Origin: Oscarella lobularis
Taxonomy: Eukaryota > Porifera > Homoscleromorpha > Homosclerophorida > Oscarellidae
Assembly: GCF_947507565.1 (NCBI RefSeq)
Contig: NC_089178.1
Location: 496,001-560,000 of the forward strand
Length of the DNA: 64,000 nucleotides
Reading direction: 5' to 3'
Shown: in pieces, positions 22,063 through 35,406 of the stretch
Position numbering within the stretch: position 1 is the first letter of the stretch
Layout: every line of letters starts with the position of its first letter
Notes under the pieces: model-generated
What the model was told of the DNA's origin: nothing
Databases searched by the model: none
What the model saw: only the letters and a program-made list of their open reading frames with translations
Made by a program: the position numbers and the translations under genes

Positions 22063-23297
22063 GCCGGAATATATACACCGCTTGCCGGAATATATACACC
22101 GCCTGCCGGAATATATACACCGCTTGCCGGAATATATACACCGCCTACCGGCGGAGTACGTACACCGCTTGCCGGAATATATACACCGCCTGCCGGAATG
22201 TATACACCGCTTGCCGGCGGAGTACGTACACGCCTGCAGGAATATATACACCGCCTGCCGGAATATATACACCGCCTGCCGGCGGAGTACGTACACCGCT
22301 TGCCGGAATACATACACCGCCTGTCGGAATATATACACCGCTTGCCGGCGGAGTACGTACACGCCTGCCGGTATATATACACCGCTTGCCGGCAGAGTAC
22401 GTACACCTCTTGCCGGAATATATACACCGCCTGCCGGAATATATACACCGCCTGCCGGAATATATACACCGCCTGCCGGCGGAGTACGTACACCGCTTGC
22501 CGGAATATATATACACCGCCTGCCTGTATATATACACCGCCTGCCGGCAGAGTACGTACACCGCTTGCCGTAATATATACACCGCCTGCTGGCAGAGTAC
22601 GTACACGCCTGCAGGAATATATACACCGCCTGCCGGCGGAGTACGTACACGCCTGCCGGAATATATACACCGCCTGTCGGCAAAGTACGTACACTGCCTT
22701 CCGGAATATATACAACGCTTGCCGGAATATATACACCGCCTGCCTCCGGAGTATGTACACCGCTTGCCGTAATATGTACACCGCCTGCCGGCGAAGTACG
22801 TACACCGCTTGCCGTAATATATACACCGCTTGCCGGAATATATACAAAGCCTGCCGGCGGAGTACGTACACTGCCTTCCGGAATATATACACCGCTCTCC
22901 GGAGTATATACACCGCCTGCCGGCGGAGTACGTACACCGCCTGCCAGAATATATACACCGCCTGCCAAAATATCTACACCGCTTGCCGGAATATATACAC
23001 CGCCTGCTGGTTGAGTACGTTCACCGCCTGCCGGAATATCTACACCGCTTGCCGGCGGAGTACGTACACGCCTGCCGGAATATATAAACCGCTTGCCGGC
23101 GGAGTACGTACACGCCTGCCGGAATGTATACACCGCTTGCCGGCGGAGTACGTACACGCCTGCCGGTATATATACACCGCCTGCCGGAATATATACACCG
23201 CCTGCCGGAATATATACACCGCCTGCCGGCGGAGTACGTGCACCACTTGACGGAATATATGCACCGCCTGCTGGAGGAGTACGTACACCGCCTCCCA
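22063..23297. repeat. R6 satellite block 2
   Basis: A mosaic of type A and B units whose order is largely repeated at 61219-63040. It ends abruptly at CCTCCCAGAG, joined to the gene-fragment island. Confidence 0.95.
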
Positions 23298-23298
23298 G

Positions 23299-23546
23299 AG
23301 ATGGGACGCGAGGGAGAAGAGGAACAAGCAGGCAGGGAGGAGAAGGAATATCAAGGGATCGATGGTATGTGATGTAGGTAGAGTTTTAGTTATTGAGGGG
23401 TCTCTAATTCGTTTTATAGATGTGTAAGAGCGTACGGAAGAATGATACGAGCAACGGATGCGAGTGGGAAGAGGAGGATTGGAAGGGAAGGCAATCAGAA
23501 GGGAGGATGACTATCGAGGGGGCAAAGGTATGTGATGTAGGTAGAG
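23299..23546 (+). other. Spliced-gene fragment island, copy 2 (5' truncated)
   Basis: Matches copy 1 from within exon II onward (GATGGGACGCGAGGGAGAAG), including the second intron and exon III with its MCKSVRKN frame (23420 onward). Exon I, the first intron and the R3 tract are missing. The left end is fused to R6 through the shared bases AGA. Confidence 0.6.
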
Positions 23547-23657
23547 TTGTCTTGAGGACAATTGTCCTGGGACATTTGGTCCTGGGACAATTTGTCCAGG
23601 GACAATTTGTCCTGGGACAATTTGTCCTGGGACAATTTTTCCTGGGAAAATTTGTCC
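23547..23657. repeat. R2 satellite block 4 (short)
   Basis: The same seven-unit R2 linker as at 12987-13096, with one visible change (CTTGAGGAC). Confidence 0.92.
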
Positions 23658-24162
23658 TTACAGGAGAGACCCGTTGGCTAGCCCCCTGTAATTTCGCTGT
23701 AATTTATTACAGGAGAGACCCGTTGGCTAACACCCTGTAATTTCGCTGTATTTTATTACAAGAGAGACCCGTTGGCTAACCCTCTGTAATTTTGCTGTAA
23801 TTTATTACAGGAGAGACCCGTTTACTAACCCCCTGTAAATTCGCTGTAATTTATTACAGGAGAGACCCTTTGACTAACCCCCTGTAATTTCGCTGTAGTT
23901 TATTACAGGAGAGACCCGTTTGCTAACCCCCTGTAATTTCGTTGTAGTTTATTACAGGAGAGACCCTTTGGCTAGCCCCTGTAATTTCGCTGTAATTTAT
24001 TACAGGAGAGACCCTTTGGCTAGCCCCTGTACTTTCGCTGTAGTTTATTACAGGAGAGACCCGTTGGCTAGCCCCTGTAGTTTCGCTCTAATTTATTACA
24101 GGAGAGACCCTTTGGCTAACCCCTGTAATTTCGCTGTAATTTATTACAGGAGAGACCCGTTG
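23658..24162. repeat. R4 satellite block 4
   Basis: About ten units. The first two match the start of block 1 and the last six match its end (15690-15934), so the middle of block 1 is absent here. Confidence 0.94.
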
Positions 24163-25215
24163 GGCCCTCAACTTTATCTTCAATGCCTTAGAATCGAAGT
24201 TTAGACCCTCAACTTTATCTTCAGGGCCTTAGAAACAGAGTTTAGGCCCTCAACTTTATCTTTAGCTCCTTAGAATCAAAGTTTAAGCCCTTAACTTTAT
24301 CTTTAGGACCTTAGAATCAAAGTTTAGGCCCCCATCTTTATCTTCAGAACCTTAAAATCGAAGTTTATGCCCTCAACTTTATCTTCAGGGCCTTAGAATC
24401 AAAGTTTAGGCCCTCATCTTTATCTTCAGGGCCTTAGAATCGAAGTTTATGCCCTCAACTTATCTTCAAATCCTTAGAATCAAAGTTTACGCCCTCAACT
24501 TTATCTTCAGGTCCTTAGAATCAGAGTTTAGGCCCTCAACTTTATCTTCAGGTTCTTAGAATCAGAGTTTTGGCCCTGAACTTTAACTTCAGACCCTTAG
24601 AATCAAAGTTTGGGCCTTCAAATTTCTCTTCAGGGCCTTAGAATCAAAGTTTAGGCCTTCAACTTTATCTTCAGGGCCTTAGAATCAAAGTGTAGGCCCT
24701 CAACTTTATCTTCAGTGCCTTAGAATCAGAGTTTAGGCCCTCAACTTTATCTTCAGGTCCTTAGAATCAAAGTCTAGGCCCTGAACTTTATCTTCAGGCC
24801 CTTAGAATAAAAGTTTAGGCCCTCAACTTTATCTTCAGGTCCTTAGAATCAAAGTCTAGGCCCTCAACTTTATCTTCAGGTCCTTAGAATCAGAGTTTTG
24901 GCTCTGAACTTTAACTTCAGACCCTTAGAATCATAGTTTGGGCCTTCAAATTTCTCTTCAGGGCCTTAGAATCAAAGTTTTGGCCTTCAACTTTATCTTC
25001 AGGGCCTTAGAATCAAAGTCTAGGCCCTCAAGTTTATCTTCAGGGCCTTAGAATCAAAGTTTAGGCCCTCAACTTTATCTTCAGGTCCTTAGAATCAAAG
25101 TTTAGGTCCTCAACTTTATCTTCAGGCCCTTAGAATCAAAGTTTAGGCCCTCAACTTTATCTTCAGGTCCTTAGAATGAAAGTTTAGGCTCTCAACTTTA
25201 TCTTCAGGGCCTTAG
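24163..25215. repeat. R5 satellite block 4
   Basis: Begins with the same variant series as block 1 (CTTAGAATCGAAGTTTAGAC, then GGCCTTAGAAACAG), so it is a direct copy of 15935-16800 followed by the usual block end. Confidence 0.94.
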
Positions 25216-27596
25216 CTAGCCCGTGTAATTTCGCTGTAATTTATTCCAGGAGAGACCCGTTGGCTAGCCCCCTGTAATTTGGCTGTAACTTTTTACAGGA
25301 GAGACCCGTTGGCTAGCCCCCTGTAAGTTGGCTGTAATTTATTCGAGGAGAGACCCGTTGACTAACCCCCTGTAATTTCGCTGTAGTTTATTACAAGAGA
25401 GACCTATTGGCTAGCCCCTATAAATTCGCTGTAATTTATTACAGGAGATACCCGTTAGCTAGCCTCTGTAATTTCGCTGTAATTTATTACAGGAGAGACC
25501 CGTTGGCTAACCCCCTGTAATTTCGCTGTAGTTTATTACAGGAGAGACCCGTTGGCTAGCCCCCTGTAAATTCGCTGTAATTCATTACAGGAGAGACCCG
25601 TTGGCTAACCCCCTGTAATTTCTCTGTAATTTATTACAGGAGAGACCCGTTGGCTAACCCCCTGTAATTTCGCTGTAATTTATTACAGTAGAGACCCGTT
25701 AGCTAGCCCCTATAATTTCACTGTAATTTATTACAGGAGAGACCCATTGGCTAGCCCCTATAAATTCGCTGTAATTTATTACAGGAGAGACCCGTTTGCT
25801 AGCCTCCTGTAATTTCGCTGTAGTTTATTACAGGAGAGACCCGTTTGCTAACCCCCTGTAATTTCGCTGTAGTTTATTACAGGAGAGACCCTTTGGCTAG
25901 CCCCTGTAATTTCGCTGTAATTTATTACAGGAGAGACCCTTTGGCTAGCCCCTGTACTTTCGCTGTAGTTTTTTTACAGGAGAGACCCGTTGGCTAGCCC
26001 CTGTAAGTTCGCTGTAATTTATTACAGGAGAGACCCTTTTGCTAGCCCTTGTAATTTCGCTGTAATTTATTACAGGAGAGACCCGTTGGCTAGCCCCTGT
26101 AATTTCGCATTAATTTATTACAGGAAAGACCCGTTGGCTAGCCCCTGTAATTTCGCTGTAATTTATTACAGGAGAGACTTGTTTGCTAACCCCCTGTTAT
26201 TTCGCTGTAATTTATTACAGGAGAGACCCGTTGGCTAACCTCCTGTAATTTTGCTTTTATTTATTACAGGAGAGACCCGTTTGCTAACCCCCTGTAATTT
26301 CGCTGTAATTTATTACAGGAGAGACCCGTTGGCTAACCCCCTGTAATTTCGCTGTAATTTATTACAGAAGAGACCCGTTGGCTAGCCCCTGTAAATTCGC
26401 TGTAATTTATTACATGAGAGACCCGTTGGCTAGCCCCCTGTAACTTCGCTGTAATTTATTGCAGCAGAGACCCTTTGGCTAGCCCCTGTAAGTTCGCTGT
26501 AATTTATTACAGGAGAGACCCTTTTGCTAGCCCCTGTAACTTCGCTGTAATTTATTACAGGAGAGACCCGTTGGCTAGCCCCTGTAATTTCGCTGTAATT
26601 TATTACAGGAGAGACCCGTTGGCTAGCCCCCTGTAATTTCGCTGTAATTTATTACAGGAGAGACTTGTTTGCTAACCCCCTGTAATTTCGCTGTAATTTA
26701 TTACAGGAGAGACTTGTTTGCTAACCCCCTGTAATTTCGCTGTAATTTATTACAGGAGAGACCCGTTGGCTAACCTCCTGTAATTTTGCTGTAATTTATT
26801 ACAGGAGAGACCCGTTGGCTAACCCCCTGTAAATTCGCTGTAATTTATTACAGGAGATACCCGTTGGCTAACACCCTGTAAATTCGCTGTAATTTATTAC
26901 AGGAGATACCCGTTTACTAACCCCCTGTAAATTCGCTGTAATTTATTACAGAGAGACCCGTTGGCTAACCCCCTGTTAATTCGCTGTAATTTATTACAGG
27001 AGAGACCCGTTTGCTAGCCTCCTGTAATTTCGCTGTAGTTTATTACAGGAGAGACCCGTTTGCTAACCCCCTGTAATTTGGCTGTAATTTATTACAGGAG
27101 AGACCCGTTGGCTAGCCCCTGTAATTTGGCTGTAATTTATTACAGGAGAGACCCGTTGGCTAACCCCCTGTTAATTCGCTGTAATTTATTACAGGAGAGA
27201 CCCGTTGGCTAACCCCCTGTTAATTCGCTGTAATTTATTACAGGAGAGACCCGTTTGCTAGCCTCCTGTAATTTCGCTGTAGTTTATTACAGGAGAGACC
27301 AGTTTGCTAACCCCCTGTAATTTCGCTGTAGTTTATTACAGGAGAGACCCTTTGGCTAGCCCCTGTAATTTCGCTGTAATTTATTACAGGAGAGACCCTT
27401 TGGCTAGCCCCTGTACTTTCGCTGTAGTTTTTTTCCAGGAGAGACCCGTTGGCTAACCCCCTGTAATTTCGCTGTAATTTATTACAGGAGAGACCCTTTG
27501 GCTAGCCCCTGTAGTTTCGCTCTAATTTATTACAGGAGAGACCCTTTGGCTAACCCCTGTAATTTCGCTGTAATTTATTACAGGAGAGACCCGTTG
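25216..27596. repeat. R4 satellite block 5
   Basis: About 49 units, including Ser/Pro-type 48-bp runs near 25990-26238. The last ~550 bp are the same as the end of block 6. Confidence 0.94.
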
Positions 27597-28649
27597 GGCC
27601 CTCAACTTTATCTTCAATGCCTTAGAATCAAAGTTTAGGCCTTCAACTTTATCTTCAGGCCCTTAGAATCAAAGTCTAGGCCCTCAACTTTATCTTCAGG
27701 CCCTTAGAAAGAAGTTTAGGCCATCAACTTTATCTTCACGGCCTTAGAATCAAAGTTTAGTCTCTCAACTTTATCTTCAGGTCCTTAGAATCGGAGTTTA
27801 GGCCCTCAACTTTATCTTCATGTGCTTAGAATCAAAGTTTAGGCCCTCAACTTTATCTTCAGGCCCTTAGAATCAAAGTTTAGGCGTTCAACTTTATCAT
27901 CAGGGCCCTAGAATCAAAGTTTAGGCACTCAACTTTATCTTCAGGTCCTTAGAATCAAAGTTTAGTCTCTCAACTTTATCTTCAGGTCCTTAGAATCAGA
28001 GTTTTGGCCCTGAACTTTAACTTCAGACCCTTAGAATCAAAGTTTTGGCCTTCAAATTTCTCTTCAGGGCCTTAGAATCAGAGTTTTGGCCATGACCTTT
28101 ATCTTCAGGCCCTTAGAATCAATGTTTGGGCCTTCAACTTTATCTTCAGGGTCTTAGAATTAGAGTTTAGGCCCTCAACTTTATCTTCAGGGCCTTAGAA
28201 TCAGAGTTTAGGCCCTCAACTTTATCTTCAGGTCCTTAGAATCAAAGTCTAGGCCCTCAACTTTATCTTGAGGGCCTTAGAATCAGAGTTTAGGCCCTCA
28301 ACTTTATCTTCAGGTCCCTAGAATCAAAGTTTAGTCTCTCAACTTTCTCTTCAGGGCCTTAGAATCAAAGTTTAGGCCTTCAACTTTATCTTCAGGGCCT
28401 TAGAATCAGAGTTTAGGCCCTCAACTTTCTCTTCAGGGCCTTAGAATGAAAGTTTAGGCCTTCAACTTTATCTTCAGGCCCTTAGAATCAAAGTTTAGGT
28501 CCTCAACTTTATCTTCAGGTCCTTAGAATGAAAGTTTAGGCCCTCAACTTTATCTTCAGGTCCTTAGAATCAAAGTTTAGGCCCTCAACTTTATCTTCAG
28601 GTCCTTAGAATGAAAGTTTAGGCTCTCAACTTTATCTTCAGGGCCTTAG
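27597..28649. repeat. R5 satellite block 5
   Basis: Units start with the CTTCAATGCCTTAG form and include a GGCCATGACCTTTATCTTCA variant at about 28088 that reappears at 31450. Confidence 0.94.
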
Positions 28650-30056
28650 CTAGCCCGTGTAAGTTCGCTGTAATTTATTACAGGAGAGACCCGTTGGCTA
28701 GCCCCTGTAAATTCGCTGTAATTTATTGCAGGAGAGACCCGTTGGCTAACCCCCTGTAATTTCGCTGTAATTTATTACAGAAGAGACCCGTTGGCTAGCC
28801 CCTGTAAATTCGCTGTAATTTATTGCAGGAGAGACCCGTTGGCTAGCCCCCTGTAACTTCGCTGTAATTTATTGCAGGATAGACCCGTTGGCTAGCCCCT
28901 GTAAGTTCGCTGTAATTTATTACAGGAGAGACCCTTTTGCTAGCCCCTGTAATTTCGCTGTAATTTATTACAGGAGAGACCCGTTGGCTAGCCCCTGTAA
29001 TTTTGCTGTAATTTATTACAGGAAACACCCGTTGGTTAGCCCCCTGTAATTTCGCTGTAATTTATTACAGGAGAGACTTGTTTGCTAACCCCCTGCAATT
29101 TCGCTGTAATTTATTACAAGAGAGACCCTTTTGCTAGCCCCTGTAATTTCGCTGTAATTTATTACAGGAGAGACCCGTTGGCTAGCCCCTGTAATTTCGC
29201 TGTAATTTATTACAGGAGAGACTTGTTTGCTAACCCCCTGTTATTTCGCTGTAATTTATTACAGGAGAGACTTGTTTGCTAACCCCCTGTTATTTCGCTG
29301 TAATTTATTACAGGAGAGACTCGTTGGCTAACCTCCTGTAATTTTGCTGTAATTTATTACAGGAGAGACCCGTTTGCTAGCCCCCTGTAATTTCGCTGTA
29401 ATTTATTACATGAGAGACCCGTTGGCTAACCCCCTGTAATTTCGCTGTAATTTATTACAGAAGAGACCCGTTGGCTAGCCTCTGTAAATTCGCTGTAATT
29501 TATTACATGAGAGACCCGTTTGCTAACCCCCTGTAATTTCGCTGTAATTTATTACAGGAGAGACCCGTTGGCTAGCCCCTGTAATTTGGCTGTAATTTAT
29601 TACAGGAGAGACCCGTTGGCTAACCCCCTGTTAATTCGCTGTAATTTATTACAGGAGAGACCCGTTGGCTAACCCCCTGTTAATTCGCTGTAATTTATTA
29701 CAGGAGAGACCCGTTTGCTAGCCTCCTGTAATTTCGCTGTAGTTTATTACAGGAGAGACCAGTTTGCTAACCCCCTGTAATTTCGCTGTAGTTTATTACA
29801 GGAGAGACCCTTTGGCTAGCCCCTGTAATTTCGCTGTAATTTATTACAGGAGAGACCCTTTGGCTAGCCCCTGTACTTTCGCTGTAGTTTTTTTCCAGGA
29901 GAGACCCGTTGGCTAACCCCCTGTAATTTCGCTGTAATTTATTACAGGAGAGACCCTTTGGCTAGCCCCTGTAGTTTCGCTCTAATTTATTACAGGAGAG
30001 ACCCTTTGGCTAACCCCTGTAATTTCGCTGTAATTTATTACAGGAGAGACCCGTTG
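28650..30056. repeat. R4 satellite block 6
   Basis: Twenty-nine or so units. From about 29560 to the end it repeats 27100-27596 almost base for base. Confidence 0.94.
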
Positions 30057-33000
30057 GGCCCTCAACTTTATCTTCAATGCCTTAGAATCAAAGTTTAGGC
30101 CTTCAACTTTATCTTCAGGCCCTTAGAATCAAAGTCTAGGCCCTCAACTTTATCTTCAGGCCCTTAGAAAGAAGTTTAGGCCATCAACTTTATCTTCACG
30201 GCCTTAGAATCAAAGTTTAGTCTCTCAACTTTATCTTCAGGTCCTTAGAATCGGAGTTTAGGCCCTCAACTTTATCTTCAGGCTCTTAGAATCAAAGTTT
30301 AGGCCATCAACTTTATCTTCAGGTTCTTAGAATCAGAGTTTTGGCTCTGAGCTTTAACTTCAGACCCTTAGAATGAAAGTTTGGGCCTTCAAATTTCTCT
30401 TCAGGGCCTTAGAATCAAAGTTTTGGCCTTCAACTTTATCTTCAGGGCCTTAGAATCAAAGTCTAGGCCCTCAAGTTTATCTTCAGGGCCTTAGAATCAG
30501 AGTTTAGGCCCTCAACTTTATCTTCAGGCCCTTAGAATAAAAGTTTAGGCCCTCAACTTTATCTTCAGGCTCTTAGAATCAAAGTTTAGGCCATCAACTT
30601 TATCTTCAGGTCCTTAGAATCAAAGTCTAGGCCCTCAACTTTATCTTCACGTCCTTAGAATCAGAGTTTTGGCCCTGAACTTTAACTTCAGACCCTTAGA
30701 ATCAAAGTTTGGGCCTTCAAATTTCTCTTCAGGGCCTTAGAATCAAAGTTTAGGCCTTCATCTTTATCTTCAGGGCCTTAGAATCAATGTTTGGGCCTTC
30801 AACTTTATCTGCAGGGTCTTAGAATTAGAGTTTAGGCCCTCAACTTTATCTTCAGGGCCTTAGAATCAGAGTTTAGGCCCTCAACTTTATCTTCAGGTCC
30901 TTAGAATCAAAGTCTAGGCTCTCAACTTTATCTTCAGGGCCTTAGAATCAAAGTTTAGGCCCTCAACTTTATCTTCAGGTCCCTAGAATCAAAGTTTAGT
31001 CTCTCAACTTTCTCTTCAGGGCCTTAGAATCAAAGTTTAGGCCTTCAACTTTATCTTCAGGGCCTTAGAATCAGAATTTAGGCCCTCAACTTTCTCTTCA
31101 GGGCCTTAGAATTAGAGTTTAGGCCCTCAACTTTATCTTCAGGGCCTTAGAATCAGAGTTTAGGCCCTCAACTTTATCTTCAGGTCCTTAGAATCAAAGT
31201 CTAGGCCCTCAACTTTATCTTCAGGTCCTTGGAATCAGAGTTTGGGCCTTCAACTTTATCTTCAGGCCCTTAGAATCAAAGTCTAGGCCCTCAACTTTAT
31301 CTTCAGGTCCTTAGAAAGAAGTTTAGGCCATCAAATTTATCTTCAGGTCCTTAGAATCAGAGTTTTGGCCCTGAACTTTAACTTCAGACCCTTAGAATCA
31401 AAGTTTGGGCCTTCAAATTTCTCTTCAGGGCCTTAGAATCAGAGTTTTGGCCATGACCTTTATCTTCAGGCCCTTAGAATCAATGTTTGGGCCTTCAACT
31501 TTATCTTCAGGGTCTTAGAATTAGAGTTTAGGCCCTCAACTTTATCTTCAGGTCCTTAGAATCAAAGTCTAGGCCCTCAACTTTATCTTCAGGCTCTTAG
31601 AATCAAAGTTTAGGCCCTCAACTTTATCTTCAGGCTCTTAGAATCAAAGTTTAGGCCCTCAACTTTATCTTCAGGTCCTTAGAATCAAAGTCTAGGCCCT
31701 CAACTTTATCTTCAGGTCCTTAGAATCAGAGTTGTGGCTCTGAACTTTAACTTCAGACCCTTAGAATTAAAGTTTGGGCCTTCAAATTTCTCTTCAGGGC
31801 CTTAGAATGAAAGTTTGGGCTTTCAACTTTATCTTCAGGGCCTTAGAATCAAAGTCTAGGCCCTCAACTTTATCTTCAGGGCCTTAGAATCAGAGTTTAG
31901 GCCCTCAACTTTATCTTCAGGTCCCTAGAATCAAAGTTTAGTCTCTCACCTTTCTCTTCAGAGCCTTAGAATCAAAGTTTAGGCCTTCAACTTTATCTTC
32001 AGGGCTTTAGAATCAGAGTTTAGGCCCTCAACTTTCTCTTCAGGGCCTTAGAATGAAAGTTTAGGCCTTCAACTTTATCTTCAGGCCCTTAGAATCAAAG
32101 TTTAGGCCCTCAACTTTATCTTCAGGTCCTTAGAATCAAAGTTTAGTCTCTCAACTTTATCTTCAGGCTCTTAGAATCAAAGTTTAGGCCCTCAACTTTT
32201 TCTTCAGGTCCTTAGAATCAAAATTTAGGCCCTCAACTTCATCTTCAGGTCCCTAGAATCAAAGTTTAGTCTCTCAACTTTATCTTCAGGCCCTTAGAAT
32301 CAAAGTTTAGGCCTTCAACTTTATCTTCAGGTCCTTAGAATCAAAGTTTAGGCCCTCAACTTTATCTTCAGGCTCTTAGAATCAGAGTTTTGGCTCTGAG
32401 CTTTAACTTCAGACCCTTAGAATCAAAGTTTGGGCCTTCAAATTTCTCTTCAGGGCCTTAGAATCAAAGTTTTGGCCTTCAACTTTATCTTCAGGGCCTT
32501 AGAATCAAAGTCTAGGCCCTCAAGTTTATCTTCAGGCTCTTAGAATAAAAGTTTAGGCCCTCAACTTTATCTTCAGGCTCTTAGAATCAAAGTTTAGGCC
32601 ATCAACTTTATCTTCAGGTCCTTAGAATCAAAGTCTAGGCCCTCAACTTTATCTTCAGGTCCTTGGAATCAGAGTTTTGGCCCTGAACTTTAACTTCAGA
32701 CTTTTAGAATCAAAGTTTGGGCCTTCAAATTTCTCTTCAGGGCCTTAGAATCAAAGTTTAGGCCTTCAACTTTATCTTCAGGGCCTTAGAATCAAAGTCT
32801 AGGCCCTCAACTTTATCTTCAGGGCCTTAGAATCAGAGTTTAGGCCCTCAACTTTATCTTCATGTCCTTAGAATCAAAGTTTAGGCCCTACACTTTATCT
32901 TCAGGTCCTTAGAATCAAAGTTTAGGCCCTCAACTTTATCTTCAGGCCCTTAGACTCAAAGTTTAGGCGTTCAACTTTATCTTCAGGGCCTTAGAATCAA

Positions 33001-34921
33001 AGTCTAGGCCCTCAACTTTATCTTCAGGGTCTTAGAATTAGAGTTTAGGCCCTCAACTTTATCTTCAGGGCCTTAGAATCAGAGTTTAGGCCCTCAACTT
33101 TATCTTCAGGTCCTTAGAATCAAAGTCTAGGCGTTCAACTTTATCTTCAGGGCCTTAGAATCAAAGTCTAGGCCCTCAACTTTATCTTCAGGGCCTTAGA
33201 ATTAGAGTTTAGGCCCACAACTTTATCTTCAGGGCCTTGGAATCAGAGTTTAGGCCCTCAACTTTATCTTCAGGTCCTTAGAATCAAAGTTTAGGCCCTC
33301 AACTTTATCTTCAGGTCCTTAGAATCAAAGTCTAGGCCCTCAACGTTATCTTCAGGTCCTTAGAATCAGTATTTTGGCTCTGAACTTTAACTTCAGACCT
33401 TTAGAATCAAAGTTTGGGCCTTCAAATTTCTCTTCAGGGCCTTAGAATCAAAGTTTAGGCCCTCAACTTTATCTTCAGGGCCTTAGAATCAAAGTTTAGG
33501 CCCTCAACTTTATCTTCAGGTCCTTAGAATCAGAGTTTAATCTCTCAACTTTATCTTCAGGCCCTTAGAATAAAAGTTTAGGCCCTCAACTTTATCTTCA
33601 GGCTCTTAGAATCAAAGTTTAGGCCATCAACTTTATCTTCAGGTCCTTAGAATCAAAATTTAGGCCCTCAACTTTATCTTCAGGTCCTTAGAATCAAAGT
33701 TTAGTCTCGCAACTTTATCTTCAGGTCCTTAGAATCGGAGATTAGGCCCTCAACTTTATCTTCAGGCCCTTAGAATCAAAGTTTAGTCCCTCAACTTTAT
33801 CTTCAAGGTCTTAGAATTAGAGTTTAGGCCCTCAACTTTATCTTTAGCTCCTTAGAATCAAAGTTTAGGCTCTCAATTTTATCTTCAGGTCCTTAGAATG
33901 AAAGTTTAGTCTCTCAACTTTATCTTCAGGTCCTTAGAATCGGAGTTTAGGCCCTCAACTTTATCTTCAGGCTCTTAGAATCAAAGTTTTGGCTCTGAAC
34001 TTTAACTTCAGACCCTTAGAATCAAAGTTTGGGCCTTCAAATTTCTCTTCAGGGCCTTAGAATCAAAGTTTTGGCCTTCAACTTTATCTTCAGGGCCTTA
34101 GAATCAAAGTCTAGGCCCTCAAGTTTATCTTCAGGGCCTTAGAATCAGAGTTTAGGCCCTCAACTTTATCTTCAGGCCCTTAGAATAAAAGTTTAGGCCC
34201 TCAACTTTATCTTCAGGCTCTTAGAATCAAAGTTTAAGCCATCAACTTTATCTTCATGTCCTTAGAATCAAAGTGTAGGCCCTCAACTTTATCTTCACGT
34301 CCTTAGAATCAGAGTTTTGGCCCTGAACTTTAACTTCAGACCCTTAGAATCAAAGTTTGGGCCTTCAAATTTCTCTTCAGGGCCTTAGAATCAAAGTTTA
34401 GGCCTTCAACTTTATCTTCAGGGCCTTAGAATCAAAGTCTAGGCCCTCAACTTTATCTTCAGGTCCTTAGAATCAAAATTTAGGCCCTCAACTTTATCTT
34501 CAGGTCCTTAGAATCAAAGTTTAGTCTCGCAACTTTATCTTCAGGTCCTTAGAATCGGAGATTAGGCCCTCAACTTTATCTTCAGGCCCTTAGAATCAAA
34601 GTTTAGTCCCTCAACTTTATCTTCAGGGTCTTAGAATTAGAGTTTAGGCCCTCAACTTTATCTTTAGCTCCTTAGAATCAAAGTTTAGGCTCTCAACTTT
34701 ATCTTCAGGTCCTTAGAATCAAAGTTTAGGACCTCAACTTTATCTTCAGGCCCTTAGAATCAAAGTTTAGGTCCTCAACTTTATCTTCAGGTCCTTAGAA
34801 TGAAAGTTTAGGCCCTCAACTTTATCTTCAGGTCCTTAGAATCAAAGTTTAGGCCCTCAACTTTATCTTCAGGTCCTTAGAATGAAAGTTTAGGCTCTCA
34901 ACTTTATCTTCAGGGCCTTAG
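30057..34921. repeat. R5 satellite block 6 (longest R5 run)
   Basis: About 119 units. The GAACTTTAACTTCAGACCC / CAAATTTCTCTTCAGGG variant pair recurs every few hundred bp (for example about 30350, 30675, 31375, 31740, 32400, 32690, 33380, 33990, 34325), giving an internal higher-order period. Confidence 0.95.
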
Positions 34922-35406
34922 CTAGCCCGTGTAAGTTTGCTGTAATTTATTACAGGAGAGACACGTTGGCTAACCCCGTGTAATTTCGCTGTAATTTATT
35001 ATTAGGATAGAGACGTTTTCTAGCCCTTCTAATTTCGCTGTAATTTATTCCAGGAGAGAGCCGTTGGCTAGCCCCCTGTAATTTGGCTTTTACTTTTTAC
35101 AGGAGAGACCCGTTGGCTAGCCCCTGTAAGTTCGCTGTAATTTATTACAGGAGAGACCCTTTTGCTAGCCCCTGTAATTTCGCTGTAATTTATTACAGGA
35201 GAGACCCGTTGGCTAGCCCCTGTAATTTTGCTGTAATTTATTACAGGAAAGACCCGTTGGTTAGCCCCCTGTAATTTCGCTGTAATTTATTACAGGAGAG
35301 ACTTGTTTGCTAACCCCCTGTAATTTCGCTGTAATTTATTACAGGAGAGACCCGTTGGCTAACCTCGTGTAATTTTGCTGTAATTTATTACAGGAGAGAC
35401 CCGTTG
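34922..35406. repeat. R4 satellite block 7
   Basis: Ten units, opening with CTAGCCCGTGTAAG and the TTATTATTAGGATAGA variant, here with extra point changes (AGACACG, AGAGACG). Confidence 0.94.
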
